A stretch of 49,944 nucleotides of DNA from an uncultured Flavobacteriaceae bacterium (lineage in GTDB: Bacteria; Bacteroidota; Bacteroidia; Flavobacteriales; Flavobacteriaceae). A program made the translations under genes and the position numbers. The stretch lies in assembly GCA_905479625.1 (NCBI GenBank), contig CAJQNF010000019.1, positions 1 through 49,944 of the forward strand. The letters are read 5' to 3'. The notes below the pieces were generated by a model that saw nothing but the letters and a program-made list of their open reading frames with translations, was not told the origin of the DNA and ran no database searches. This document shows, piece by piece, positions 11,330 through 20,150 of this stretch. Within the stretch, counting starts at the first letter, position 1, and each line of letters opens with the position of its first letter.

Positions 11330-11466
11330 ACGATAATCTGATTAAATTTATTTTGTGCACAAATCTTTTAAGATCTGAATGGCTGCAAATATCCGAAAAT
11401 ATTTCTTTTAAATATCTTTTTGGCAAGCCTATGCTTTTTCAAATTTAGATTTTTATCTTGCAGGGT

Positions 11467-12870
11467 ATGAAAACAACCCTTCTATCTGTGTTGATCATGT
11501 GTCATTTCTGTCTTTTTAGTCAGCAGCGGCAAATGAAATCATTTGATGGATCCTATTCTTCTGTTGAGGCGGTATTGCAAGAATATGTGCGCATTCCATC
11601 TGTGAGCGGACAGGAACAAGAAGCGGGTAATTTTCTGAAGGCTGTTTGCCGTAATAATGGGCTCTTTATCTCAGATTTTGGTACCGAAGACGGACAGTAC
11701 AATTTTGCAGGTTCAGTATTTCCACTTAGTTCTGGTAAGCCTAATATTGTTTTTCTCAACCATATTGATGTAGTTCCTGAAAGTGACAGTCACTTGCGCG
11801 ACCCCTTCTCTGGTGATATCGAAGATGGAGTGATCTATGGCAGGGGCACGATCGATAACAAGGGTGCTGCCATGATGCAACTTTTTGGAATCCTGTCTAT
11901 CATGCAAGATCCAAACCTGGCACAAAGCCCATACAATTTCACTTTTCTTGCTGTTTCGTGCGAAGAAACACAATGTTCAGGGGGAGTGAGCTATGTGCAT
12001 GAGCAGCATTTTACGGAATTGAACCCTTCCGTAGTTTTTGGAGAAGGCCCGTCAGAACTCACCTCATTGATGGAAGGGGAATTTATTCAACCTGTTTTTG
12101 GCATTTCTGTTATTCACAAAAAGCCGCTTTGGATCGAACTTGAACTGAAGTCTAAAACCAATGGTCATGGCTCAATTACACCCTTGACCTATGCCAATAA
12201 GGAACTTGTGGCTGCTCTGGAAAAACTCACCCGTAAAAAGCCAAAAGCCATTTATAACGATATCAATATAAAATTCTTAAAAGACATAGCGCAGCATCAC
12301 AAAGGGGGCAAGAAAATGGTGCTGAAGCATCCTAAACTTTTTAGGCCCGTTCTTACAGGACAACTGAGGTCCTATCCTGAATTGTTCGCGTTATTTACAA
12401 ACACCATCACATTGACAAATATTTACAGCAATAGTAATGCGGTAAACAAACTGTCTTCTGTTGCCGGGGCACAGTTAGATTGTCGCTTACTACCTGAGAC
12501 CAATGAGCAGGAATTTTTAGCCATGATCAAGAAAACATTGAAAAATGATGATATCAAGATCACGGTTTTAAAGACTATGCCTAATCAGCAAGTCAGCAGT
12601 ACCGAAACGATTTATTATAAAAACCTGTCTCTCGCCATTCAGGAAAAATATCCGGAAGCCAAAACAATGGACATGATGATGCCAAACATCAATGATTTAG
12701 GTTCTTTTAGAGCTAAAAACATACCTGCTTATGGTACGCTCCCTATATTCTGTGATACAGAAGAAGTACGAAGTGTACACGGCAAGAACGAACATTTGCA
12801 TATCTCTTCGTTATACAATGGTGCTGAAGTTTTTGCGAACTTTCTTAAAAGAATGATAGCGGAGGAGTGA
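11467..12870 (+). CDS. Secreted M20 family metallopeptidase
   Basis: Zinc-dependent carboxypeptidase or dipeptidase of the M20/M28 superfamily. Metal and catalytic residues from the ATG at 11467: H99 and D101 in LNHIDVVPE, D130 in GRGTIDNKGA, and E166-E167 in SCEETQCSGG. The dimerisation domain covers about residues 205-330. The N-terminus MKTTLLSVLIMCHFCLFSQQ looks like a signal peptide, so the enzyme acts outside the cytoplasm. An in-frame TTG at 11458 gives a three-residue longer form; the ATG is preferred because it starts the signal peptide. It is divergent from hisS. Peptide scavenging is the likely role; the exact substrate is unknown. Confidence 0.9.
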   Translation: MKTTLLSVLIMCHFCLFSQQRQMKSFDGSYSSVEAVLQEYVRIPSVSGQEQEAGNFLKAVCRNNGLFISDFGTEDGQYNFAGSVFPLSSGKPNIVFLNHIDVVPESDSHLRDPFSGDIEDGVIYGRGTIDNKGAAMMQLFGILSIMQDPNLAQSPYNFTFLAVSCEETQCSGGVSYVHEQHFTELNPSVVFGEGPSELTSLMEGEFIQPVFGISVIHKKPLWIELELKSKTNGHGSITPLTYANKELVAALEKLTRKKPKAIYNDINIKFLKDIAQHHKGGKKMVLKHPKLFRPVLTGQLRSYPELFALFTNTITLTNIYSNSNAVNKLSSVAGAQLDCRLLPETNEQEFLAMIKKTLKNDDIKITVLKTMPNQQVSSTETIYYKNLSLAIQEKYPEAKTMDMMMPNINDLGSFRAKNIPAYGTLPIFCDTEEVRSVHGKNEHLHISSLYNGAEVFANFLKRMIAEE

Positions 12871-12876
12871 TGCTTC

Positions 12877-12948
12877 AATGCTACAATGCTGAAATGCTAC
12901 AATGCTGAAATGCTACAATGCTACAATGCTACAATGCTAGAATGCTAC
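12877..12948. repeat. Nine-copy 8-bp tandem array (AATGCTAC)
   Basis: Nine contiguous units: AATGCTAC six times, AATGCTGA twice (units 2 and 4) and AATGCTAG once. A degenerate copy precedes it at 12869. It starts six bases after the M20 peptidase stop codon. The tract is non-coding and has stops in most frames. Confidence 0.95.
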
Positions 12949-12978
12949 AATTGAAATGCATGAATGCGTGAAATCAAA

Positions 12979-12998
12979 CCTGCCTGCCGGCAGGCAGG
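12979..12998. repeat. 20-bp perfect GC-rich palindrome
   Basis: CCTGCCTGCCGGCAGGCAGG is self-complementary over all 20 bases and stands out in AT-rich sequence. It lies between the two AATGCTAC arrays. It resembles short palindromic repeats scattered in many Bacteroidota intergenic regions; the number of genomic copies cannot be seen from here. Confidence 0.9.
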
Positions 12999-13036
12999 GA
13001 TTCATGTAGCTCATGTGAGTAAACTTCTCAAATCAA

Positions 13037-13062
13037 CAATCTCCAATCTTCAATCTCCAATC
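13037..13062. repeat. Period-7 tandem repeat (CAATCTC)
   Basis: Three full units, CAATCTC, CAATCTT and CAATCTC, and a partial CAATC. Part of the same non-coding repeat island. Confidence 0.85.
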
Positions 13063-13079
13063 AAAATCGCATTTCGACA

Positions 13080-13114
13080 TTCGATATTCCTTGTTCGATA
13101 TTCGATATTCGATT
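13080..13114. repeat. Period-7 tandem repeat (TTCGATA)
   Basis: TTCGATA occurs at 13080, 13094 and 13101, with TTCGATT at 13108; the first copy is separated from the rest by a seven-base interruption. Confidence 0.85.
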
Positions 13115-13119
13115 TTAGA

Positions 13120-13143
13120 AATGCTACAATGCTACAATGCTAC
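13120..13143. repeat. Three-copy 8-bp tandem array (AATGCTAC)
   Basis: Three perfect AATGCTAC units, the same unit as at 12877-12948. Both this array and the first are followed by AATGCGTGAA (13144-13153 here and 12963-12972 there, the latter after a 14-nt interruption). Confidence 0.95.
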
Positions 13144-13219
13144 AATGCGTGAATATGTAAAAAAAGTGTTTTAAAAATACCTACAAAACTTTAAACACAA
13201 TATTTAATTGAAGCTTAAA

Positions 13220-13255
13220 AAAAACTCACAAGCTGTTTCCAACAAGTGAGTTTTT
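13220..13255 (-). terminator. Terminator downstream of yidC (bidirectional shape)
   Basis: AAAAACTCAC (13220-13229) pairs with GTGAGTTTTT (13246-13255). The A-run before and T-run after the stem let it work on either strand. It lies 37 nt beyond the yidC stop codon. On the plus strand it could stop any read-through from the repeat island. Confidence 0.75.
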
Positions 13256-13292
13256 ATTATTTTGCATATTGCCAATTTAACAAATCGTCAAT

Positions 13293-15209
13293 TTACTTTT
13301 TCTTCTGTGCCTGTTGCACTTGTGCCTGTTTCATCGCATCATCAAGACGCTGGCGAAAAGCACTCTTTTTCTTTTCAGGACGTTTTTTATTCTCCTGAAT
13401 TTGTGCGTGAATTTTGTCTTCGTCAATGATAAAATGCTTGATCACTAACATGATCACAATAGTTAGTAAGTTGGATACAAAGTAATACAAACTTAAACTA
13501 CTCGCAAAACTGTTAAAGAAGAACATCATCATAATAGGTGAAAAATACATCATCATCTTCATCATCTTTTGCATGTCAGGCATACCCTCCTGCTGTGGCT
13601 GTTGCATATTCATTTGCTGACTCTGTGTCATTTGCATATAGAAGAAAATAGCTATAGAGGCAAGAATAGGAAACAAACTCACGTGATCTCCATAAAAAGG
13701 AATTTTAAACGGCAACTGCAGCACTTCATCATAGGCCGACAAGTCATCTGCCCACAAAAACCCATTTTGCCTGATGTCAATATTGGCTGGGAAAAATCTG
13801 AAAAGTGCAAAGAAAACTGGCATTTGAATCAAGGCCGGAATACATCCACTTAATGGATTCACTCCTGCCTTTCTTTGAATAGCCATTGTTTCCTGCTGAC
13901 GCTTCATAGCGTTTTCCTTTCCTTTATATTTCTCATTGATCTCTTGCATTTCAGGTCTTAGAACCTTCATCTTAGCACTTGACAAATAGGATTTGTATAC
14001 CACTGGTGACATAATGATTCGAACCACAATTGTCATCAGAATGATCACAATACCGAAATTACCAATGAATGAACTTAAAAAGCTAAAAACCGGAATAAAT
14101 ACAAACTTGTTGATCCATCTGAAAATCCCCCAACCTAAACTAACAATTCTGTCTAATTGTTGTCCTTCATATTTACTCAATATCTCATAATCAACCGGCC
14201 CGTAATACATATTCATATTATAATCCAATTCGCCATTCTTTGCTAATAATGGAATATAAGCCTCATACTTTTTTGTATAAACAGTATCAATATCCTCATC
14301 CTGAACAAGGTTCTTTGACACCAGTTTAGCTGATTCAAATTTGTCTTCAGCCAATAAGATCGAAGTAAAGAATTGTTGTTTAAAAGCTACCCAGTTTAAA
14401 TTATCAACATCTTCTTCATCCTCATCACTCATCGCATTCATATACTCAAAGCCGCCATTTTGCAAATAACGGAGGTCCGTATATTGGTTTTCATACTTAA
14501 CACTCTTTTCTGTTCTAAAACTTTTTAATTGCCAGTCTAGATTGATAGCCTGACTCGTATTGATGGCTGTTTCCATACCTTGAGTACGAATGGCAAAGTC
14601 CATCATATAATCATCTGGCTTCAGCTCATACCTATATTCCAGGTACCTGTCTCTAGCTACTTTTAACTTCATTGACAACACCTGGTTGTCACCATTATTG
14701 GATAAACTTGGTTCGAAATAAAGGTCTTTGGTTTGAAGGTTTCTATTATCCTGGGTTGCAAAAGACAAATTAAAAGATGCATTTTGGTCCTTTATCACGT
14801 ATAAAGGCAGCATGTCATATGTCTTAAAATTCTTGAGTAAAACCTCTGTGATCTGCCCTCCTTTATTGGCAATTGTAATTTTTACCAATTCATTTTCAAT
14901 AACCGTTTCATGATCTGTTGCAGAGGGTAAACCCGCACTATATGCAAATGAGCCGAGTCTATTTTGAGACTGAGAATAGGCTAAGGAATCCGACGGATTC
15001 ACAGGGGCCTGATCGACTTGTTGTTTATATACTGCGGTATCCGGTTGGACTACAGCGTTTAGTTTATCTATAGAATCCTGGACCTGCTCAGCCTTTTTCT
15101 CTGCTACCTGCTCAGGAGTTGGCTGATTGGTATAAAAATAATATATCATGATTGCGCCTAACAGCACAAATCCTATCAAAGAATTAAGATCGAATTTTTT
15201 TTCTTCCAT
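13293..15209 (-). CDS. yidC: Membrane protein insertase YidC
   Basis: Inserts and folds inner-membrane proteins, alone or with SecYEG. It has an N-terminal transmembrane segment (SLIGFVLLGAIMIYYF, about 9-24), a large periplasmic beta-sandwich domain (about 70-355) and the conserved five-segment insertase core, including the PVVYKSYLSSAKMK region, KAGVNPLSGCIPALIQMPVFFALF and a methionine-rich segment near MQKMMKMMMYF. A basic tail (about 595-638) can bind ribosomes. I set the start at the ATG at 15209 (MEEKKFDLNSL, 638 residues), which fits the family; an upstream ATG at 15239 adds ten charged residues. A TACATTTG box on the minus strand (15303-15296) is a likely -7 element. Confidence 0.96.
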   Translation of the reverse strand: MEEKKFDLNSLIGFVLLGAIMIYYFYTNQPTPEQVAEKKAEQVQDSIDKLNAVVQPDTAVYKQQVDQAPVNPSDSLAYSQSQNRLGSFAYSAGLPSATDHETVIENELVKITIANKGGQITEVLLKNFKTYDMLPLYVIKDQNASFNLSFATQDNRNLQTKDLYFEPSLSNNGDNQVLSMKLKVARDRYLEYRYELKPDDYMMDFAIRTQGMETAINTSQAINLDWQLKSFRTEKSVKYENQYTDLRYLQNGGFEYMNAMSDEDEEDVDNLNWVAFKQQFFTSILLAEDKFESAKLVSKNLVQDEDIDTVYTKKYEAYIPLLAKNGELDYNMNMYYGPVDYEILSKYEGQQLDRIVSLGWGIFRWINKFVFIPVFSFLSSFIGNFGIVIILMTIVVRIIMSPVVYKSYLSSAKMKVLRPEMQEINEKYKGKENAMKRQQETMAIQRKAGVNPLSGCIPALIQMPVFFALFRFFPANIDIRQNGFLWADDLSAYDEVLQLPFKIPFYGDHVSLFPILASIAIFFYMQMTQSQQMNMQQPQQEGMPDMQKMMKMMMYFSPIMMMFFFNSFASSLSLYYFVSNLLTIVIMLVIKHFIIDEDKIHAQIQENKKRPEKKKSAFRQRLDDAMKQAQVQQAQKKK

Positions 15210-15420
15210 TTTTATTTTTTTGCCCTGACCAGGGATCAAACGAGACCATTATGGCACCAAATACATTTCCCGGTACAGGATTTTGAAATGTTCGGCAAAT
15301 GTAGTAAAAACAAGGAAATTAAAATTTATAAACCTGTATTAATTGTCATCAAAACTTAGTCCTTTAAAAGTTTCTCTTGTAATACTACAAATAGGTTGAC
15401 ATTATTGGATAATCAGTAAA

Positions 15421-16065
15421 TTAATTTTTCTCTAGCTTATCTTTGAAGATAAACATGAGAATTATAGGAACCGCCAATAGAATAACAATCAATCTGTTAT
15501 TCATCAAGATACTTGGATAAAAAATAATCGAAAGTACATATCCCCCAATGGCGCCCCCTATATGGGCACTATGACCTATATTACCCCATTGCTTCTTCAT
15601 CCCAAAAATCGAATACAATAAATAACCTACTCCAAACACATACGCTGGAATTGGAATCGGAATAAAAAACATATACAGATTCATACCAGGGTTCAACATG
15701 ATGGCTGCATATAAAACACCCATTACGGCACCTGAAGCTCCCACAGCACTGTAATAAGGCTCTTTTTTATGAAAACTCAGCGCAAACAGGCTTCCCGCCA
15801 GAAGGGACCCAAAATATACTGCCAAAAACTTAGGGACTCCAATAAACCTGATTACCGGGTCTGCGAAAAAATACAGGGTCAGCATGTTAAAAAACAAATG
15901 AGATTGATCTACATGCAAAAATCCAGAGGCCAATAATCTTAATCTTTCCCCTTTTATAATAGGACCTATTTGAAATTTAAATTTCTCAAAGAAAACTCTG
16001 TCTTTAAATCCTTTAAAGGAAACAATCACGTTGGCTACAATGATCAAAATTACTGCTGTATTCAT
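15421..16065 (-). CDS. Rhomboid family intramembrane serine protease
   Basis: Cleaves transmembrane segments within the membrane. The catalytic serine is S111 in VGASGAVMG and the catalytic histidine is H168 in GHSAHIGGAIGG; H56 and N60 in HLFFNML form the expected oxyanion region. Six hydrophobic segments are visible over 214 residues, the minimal bacterial rhomboid core without an added domain. Substrate unknown. It lies downstream of the divergent acyltransferase pair and on the same strand as yidC, but separated from it by 181 bp. Confidence 0.93.
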   Translation of the reverse strand: MNTAVILIIVANVIVSFKGFKDRVFFEKFKFQIGPIIKGERLRLLASGFLHVDQSHLFFNMLTLYFFADPVIRFIGVPKFLAVYFGSLLAGSLFALSFHKKEPYYSAVGASGAVMGVLYAAIMLNPGMNLYMFFIPIPIPAYVFGVGYLLYSIFGMKKQWGNIGHSAHIGGAIGGYVLSIIFYPSILMNNRLIVILLAVPIILMFIFKDKLEKN

Positions 16066-16219
16066 AAAATCCTATTCTAAGTTTTTTGTAGGTCTTTGCT
16101 TAAAAAAGTAAACCGCTACGAATTTATCAATTTAAAGGGAAACAAAAGTAGACACTTGATAAATTTTTTATCCATAGAAAAACAAAATTATACCGATATT
16201 TGCAGTCTAAAATTTAGGC

Positions 16220-17110
16220 ATGCAATTCATAGCTTTTATACTACTCTACCCTATTTTATGGATCATTTCGATGCTACCCATGCGGGTTCTTTTTATAATA
16301 TCCGATATTTTATATCTTATCTTATATTATGTTATTGGCTACAGAAAAAAGATCGTCAGGTCAAACTTGAAACTCTGTTTTCCTGAGAAAAGTGATCAAG
16401 AGCTTCTCGATCTTGAAAAAAAGAGTTTTCAGCATTTTATAGATGTTTTTATGGAATTGATCAAATCATTTACCATGACAGAAAAAGAAATATCAAAGCG
16501 TCTTTCGATAACAAATCCTGAATTACTTGACACTTATTATGAACAACATAAAAGTGTTATTTTCCTTTCGGGTCACTATGCAAACTGGGAATGGGTATCC
16601 TTTATTGTAGAGCGCAGCCTAAACTACCATATGAGTGTGGTATACAAGAAATTGAGCAACAATTATTTTGACAAGGTTATCAAAAAAACAAGGATCAAGT
16701 TTGGTGTGAAATTCGTACCATCTAAAGAGTTTTATCCTGAAATATTGACCAATCTAAAAAACAATAAGATTCAGGCCTATGGCTTTCTAGCCGACCAAAA
16801 CCCGAGGTGGGAAAAAATAAAATATTGGGGGAATTTTATGGGAGTTGAGGTGCCCATTATTGTCGGCCCGGAAACAATTGCCCGAAAACTTGATCTTCCT
16901 GTTTTCTATTTCCAAACGGAAAGAGTAAAAAGAGGTGTCTACCAATCAACTTTTATATTACTTGAAAAAGAACCTAAACAAGCTCCTTTATATCAACTGA
17001 CCAATAAGTATATGCAAGAGTTGGAAAAGCAGATTAGAAAAGCACCTGAATTCTATTTCTGGACACACAGAAGATTTAGGCACATGGGTAAAAAACCTGG
17101 TACCTCATAA
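16220..17110 (+). CDS. LpxL/HtrB-like lysophospholipid acyltransferase, copy 1
   Basis: Inner-membrane acyltransferase of the family that adds secondary acyl chains to lipid A. A hydrophobic N-terminal segment (about 3-38, FILLYPILWIISMLP) anchors it. The catalytic HX4E motif is H119-E124 in SGHYANWEW, and NLKLCFPEKS is the conserved region ahead of it. Length 296. A near-identical arrangement follows at 17198, so this is a tandem duplication. The acyl donor and exact acceptor (lipid A or another lipid such as an ornithine lipid) cannot be told from the sequence; lipid A acylation is the family default. Confidence 0.88.
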   Translation: MQFIAFILLYPILWIISMLPMRVLFIISDILYLILYYVIGYRKKIVRSNLKLCFPEKSDQELLDLEKKSFQHFIDVFMELIKSFTMTEKEISKRLSITNPELLDTYYEQHKSVIFLSGHYANWEWVSFIVERSLNYHMSVVYKKLSNNYFDKVIKKTRIKFGVKFVPSKEFYPEILTNLKNNKIQAYGFLADQNPRWEKIKYWGNFMGVEVPIIVGPETIARKLDLPVFYFQTERVKRGVYQSTFILLEKEPKQAPLYQLTNKYMQELEKQIRKAPEFYFWTHRRFRHMGKKPGTS

Positions 17111-17197
17111 ATGTCTTTCTGATTTGCATACCCCAATGGATACTTTATGCTGATTTATGAAGACGTATCAGATATTTCAACGATATTTACCGCATCT

Positions 17198-18097
17198 ATG
17201 TTTCAACTGCTTGTTTACATCCTGATTTACCCACTAATTGTCTTGATTTCGATCTTGCCTTTTCGGATACTATACATGCTTTCTGACCTGCTTTATCTAT
17301 TTCTTTATTATGTTATTGGTTATAGGAAAAAAGTGGTCATGAACAATCTTAAGATTGCCTTTCCTGAAAAATCTAATGACGAACTTACTATTGTCATGAA
17401 AAAGTTCTACAGTCATTTTCTGGATATCTTTATGGAAATGCTTAAAACATTTAGCATTTCCAATGATGAAATTCTCAGACGATTTAAACTAACCAACCCG
17501 AAAGAACTAGATGCCTTTATGGGCAAGCATAAAAATATTCTTTTAATGAGTTCTCATTACGCCAATTTTGAGTGGTTATTCAGCCTCAACCTTAGGGTTG
17601 ATCATCATGGCTTTGCGGCTTATAAAAAGGTGAACAATAAGTATTTCAACAACTATATAGTTAGATCAAGAAGCCGCTTCAACACCACTTTAATTTCTAC
17701 CAAAGAATTTACGGCTGCTCTCGATAAAAATGACAAGAAAGATCAAAACAACATATATGGGATGCTGATTGACCAATCACCTAAACTTCGTAAAACACAT
17801 CATTGGACAACATTTTTTGGGAAAGAGGTTCCTGTGATCACAGGTACAGAAATGTTGGCAAAAAAATACAACTATGCCGTTATGTATATTGAGACCACTA
17901 AAGTGAAAAGAGGCTTCTATGAGACCAAAATGGAAATTTTAAGTGAGAATCCCAGAAATGTAGCCGACTATGAAATCACAGACTTGTTTATGAAAAAACT
18001 AGAAGCACATATTCGGAGAGAACCTGCTTACTACTTTTGGTCTCACAAACGTTTCAAGTATATGAAAACGACTGAAAGTCAAAACCTTCTGGCATAA
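17198..18097 (+). CDS. LpxL/HtrB-like lysophospholipid acyltransferase, copy 2
   Basis: Paralogue of the upstream gene: MFQLLVYILIYPLIVLISILPF aligns with copy 1's N-terminus, GYRKKVV with GYRKKIV, and SSHYANFEW with SGHYANWEW. HX4E is H120-E125. I chose the ATG at 17198 (299 residues) because it aligns with the start of copy 1; the ATG at 17147 would add 17 residues without a family match. The gap to copy 1 is 87 bp, so the two are probably co-transcribed. Divergence is substantial, suggesting different acyl chains or positions rather than a recent copy. Confidence 0.88.
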   Translation: MFQLLVYILIYPLIVLISILPFRILYMLSDLLYLFLYYVIGYRKKVVMNNLKIAFPEKSNDELTIVMKKFYSHFLDIFMEMLKTFSISNDEILRRFKLTNPKELDAFMGKHKNILLMSSHYANFEWLFSLNLRVDHHGFAAYKKVNNKYFNNYIVRSRSRFNTTLISTKEFTAALDKNDKKDQNNIYGMLIDQSPKLRKTHHWTTFFGKEVPVITGTEMLAKKYNYAVMYIETTKVKRGFYETKMEILSENPRNVADYEITDLFMKKLEAHIRREPAYYFWSHKRFKYMKTTESQNLLA

Positions 18098-18099
18098 AA

Positions 18100-18648
18100 C
18101 TAGTCAAGTGAGGCTAACATTTGTGAAAGATGTCTCATGGTATTGTGATTTCTGGCAGTGGCTGATACTTTTAATTTCCTTTCAAAGATATTCCCATGCA
18201 ATTTCGATCTACCGTAACCATTCACATAGTGCACATAAATAACCTCTCCTTCCAAACTCATTTGCTCAGGTATTTTTTCATCGGTCTGGAGCTCTTTAAA
18301 CACAGTTAAATCAGGCTGGCCCATCAAATGAATATAATACAGTTGCTTGGTGTCAATTTCGATTTGTTTCGCAAATGGGTTGTCTAAAAATACTTTCTGG
18401 AATCGTTCCTTTTCAATCACTTTTACTTTGATGTCAAAGCCAAAAGATTCGTGAATGACATCAGCAATACCTTTTTCAAGTTCACCGCAATTTTTTAAAT
18501 CAGAAGAGAATACTACATTTCCACTTTGCAGGTAGGTATTAACATCGCACAATCCCAGCTTGTCAAGAACAACTTTAAGATCAGCCATTTTGATCATATG
18601 ATGCCCCGAAACATTAATTCCTCTCAATAAGGCGACATATGTTCCCAA
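18100..18648 (-). CDS. DUF1697 family protein
   Basis: A 182-residue cytoplasmic protein with the DUF1697 signature: YVALLRGINVSGHHMIKM at the start, then LGLCDVNTYLQSGNVVFSS. Its function is not established. It is the last gene of a leftward run after the class V aminotransferase, with a 4-bp gap between them, so it is surely co-transcribed. It is convergent with the acyltransferase copy 2 (2-bp gap). Confidence 0.88.
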   Translation of the reverse strand: MGTYVALLRGINVSGHHMIKMADLKVVLDKLGLCDVNTYLQSGNVVFSSDLKNCGELEKGIADVIHESFGFDIKVKVIEKERFQKVFLDNPFAKQIEIDTKQLYYIHLMGQPDLTVFKELQTDEKIPEQMSLEGEVIYVHYVNGYGRSKLHGNIFERKLKVSATARNHNTMRHLSQMLASLD

Positions 18649-18652
18649 AACC

Positions 18653-20128
18653 CTAAGCGTCTAAATTAAACCATTGACGCACCAATTCTTTTTCCTTTGA
18701 AACAAATGACTTGTGCAAGAATTCATTGGTTGTCATATCATAAGAATAATCCTTGGCCCATTCTTTACCATGAACTGCGAGTTCTTTTATCGCCCCGCAA
18801 ATAAACCTTATTTCCTCGTCTGTAGTTGTAGGATGAATTGACATTCTGATCCAGCCTGGTCGCTCAATCAGACAACCTTCATCCATCTTTGCAAGTAATT
18901 CATTGGATTGATTTTGGTCAACATGTAGCAAAAAATGTCCATAAGTACCAGCGCAGGAGCATCCGCCACGGGTTTGAATTCCAAATCTGTCATTTAATAG
19001 TTTGACCCCAAGGTTATAATGGAGGTCATTGATATAAAATGAAAATATACCCAACCTGTCACGATGCTGTTCAGCCAATAAATTAAGGTTTGCAATTGGA
19101 AGTAATGATTCAAAAACTTTGTCTATAATCTCCTTTTCTCGATCATGAATCTGCTTTACGCCCATTTCCTCTTTTAACTGAACTGCCAACGCTATTCTTA
19201 TAGTTTGCAAAAAACCTGGTGTTCCTCCATCTTCTCTGGTCTCTATATCTTCAAGATATCTATGCTCTCCCCATGGGTTGGTCCAGTTCACTGTTCCTCC
19301 TCCTGGATTATCAGGGATCATATTCTTATACAGTGATTTGTGAAAAATTAAAACCCCGGAGGTTCCCGGGCCACCTAAAAACTTATGTGGGGAAAAAAAT
19401 ATAGCATCTAAATGTGATTCCTCGTCTTCAGGTCTCATGTCGATCTCAACATAAGGAGCCGAACAAGCAAAATCCACAAAACACACCCCTTCATTTTGGT
19501 GCATAATTTTAGCAATCCGATAATAATCGGGCTGGATTCCGGTTACATTTGAACAGGCTGTCACTGAAGCAATCTTCATTTCCTTATGCTTATACTGATC
19601 AAGTAGTTCCTTCAAACTATCATAATCAACAAGGCCATCCTCATCACAGGGAATGATCTCAACATCTGCAATAGTTTCCAACCATGAAGTTTGATTGGAA
19701 TGATGTTCCATATGGGTTATAAAAACTACTGGTTTTTTTTGTTCAGGAATAGCATCAGCAAGCTCCCTCAGATTCTCAGATACCTTAAGTCCTAAGATTC
19801 GTTGAAATTTATTGATTACACCAGTCATTCCTGTTCCTTCAGAGATCAATGCACAATCTTTCCCGGCATTTACATGCCTTTTAATAATCTGTCTAGCCTC
19901 GTGATAGGCCATGGTCATTGCTGAACCAGAAAAAGTTGTTTCAGTGTGTGTATTTGCCACATAGGGTCCAAAATCATTCAGCATTTTCTCTTCAATCGGC
20001 TTGTATAGCCTGCCACTTGCGGTCCAGTCAGCATAAATAATCTTCTGTACACCGTATGGCGTCTCAAAAGTTTGATCTATACCAATGATCTCCTTGCGAA
20101 ATTTATCAAAATACTTTTCTAAACTCAT
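18653..20128 (-). CDS. Class V aminotransferase-fold PLP enzyme (cysteine desulfurase-like)
   Basis: Fold type I PLP enzyme of 491 residues, longer than typical SufS or IscS (about 400). The Schiff-base lysine is K249 in SPHKFLGGPGTSG, D219 in VDFACSAPY binds the pyridine nitrogen, and THMEHHSN matches the family. A GGCSCAGTYG stretch near residue 395 lies where desulfurases carry the catalytic cysteine loop, so desulfurase or selenocysteine-lyase-like chemistry is possible but unproven. No suf or isc scaffold genes are adjacent. It lies 22 bp after glmM and 4 bp before the DUF1697 gene on the same strand. Substrate unknown. Confidence 0.82.
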   Translation of the reverse strand: MSLEKYFDKFRKEIIGIDQTFETPYGVQKIIYADWTASGRLYKPIEEKMLNDFGPYVANTHTETTFSGSAMTMAYHEARQIIKRHVNAGKDCALISEGTGMTGVINKFQRILGLKVSENLRELADAIPEQKKPVVFITHMEHHSNQTSWLETIADVEIIPCDEDGLVDYDSLKELLDQYKHKEMKIASVTACSNVTGIQPDYYRIAKIMHQNEGVCFVDFACSAPYVEIDMRPEDEESHLDAIFFSPHKFLGGPGTSGVLIFHKSLYKNMIPDNPGGGTVNWTNPWGEHRYLEDIETREDGGTPGFLQTIRIALAVQLKEEMGVKQIHDREKEIIDKVFESLLPIANLNLLAEQHRDRLGIFSFYINDLHYNLGVKLLNDRFGIQTRGGCSCAGTYGHFLLHVDQNQSNELLAKMDEGCLIERPGWIRMSIHPTTTDEEIRFICGAIKELAVHGKEWAKDYSYDMTTNEFLHKSFVSKEKELVRQWFNLDA

Positions 20129-20150
20129 GACTGTCCTATGCTTTGCCAGA

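Noticed and set aside
12877-13143. Possible CRISPR array
   Set aside because: Units are 7-8 bp and contiguous without spacers, and no cas genes are nearby.
12964-13152. 62-codon plus-strand ORF inside the repeat island
   Set aside because: It is built from the palindrome and the CAATCTC, TTCGATA and AATGCTAC repeats, has no family resemblance and no start context. Open by chance.
17147-17197. N-terminal extension of acyltransferase copy 2
   Set aside because: Copy 1 and the hydrophobic anchor align with the ATG at 17198, so the extra 17 residues are probably untranslated.
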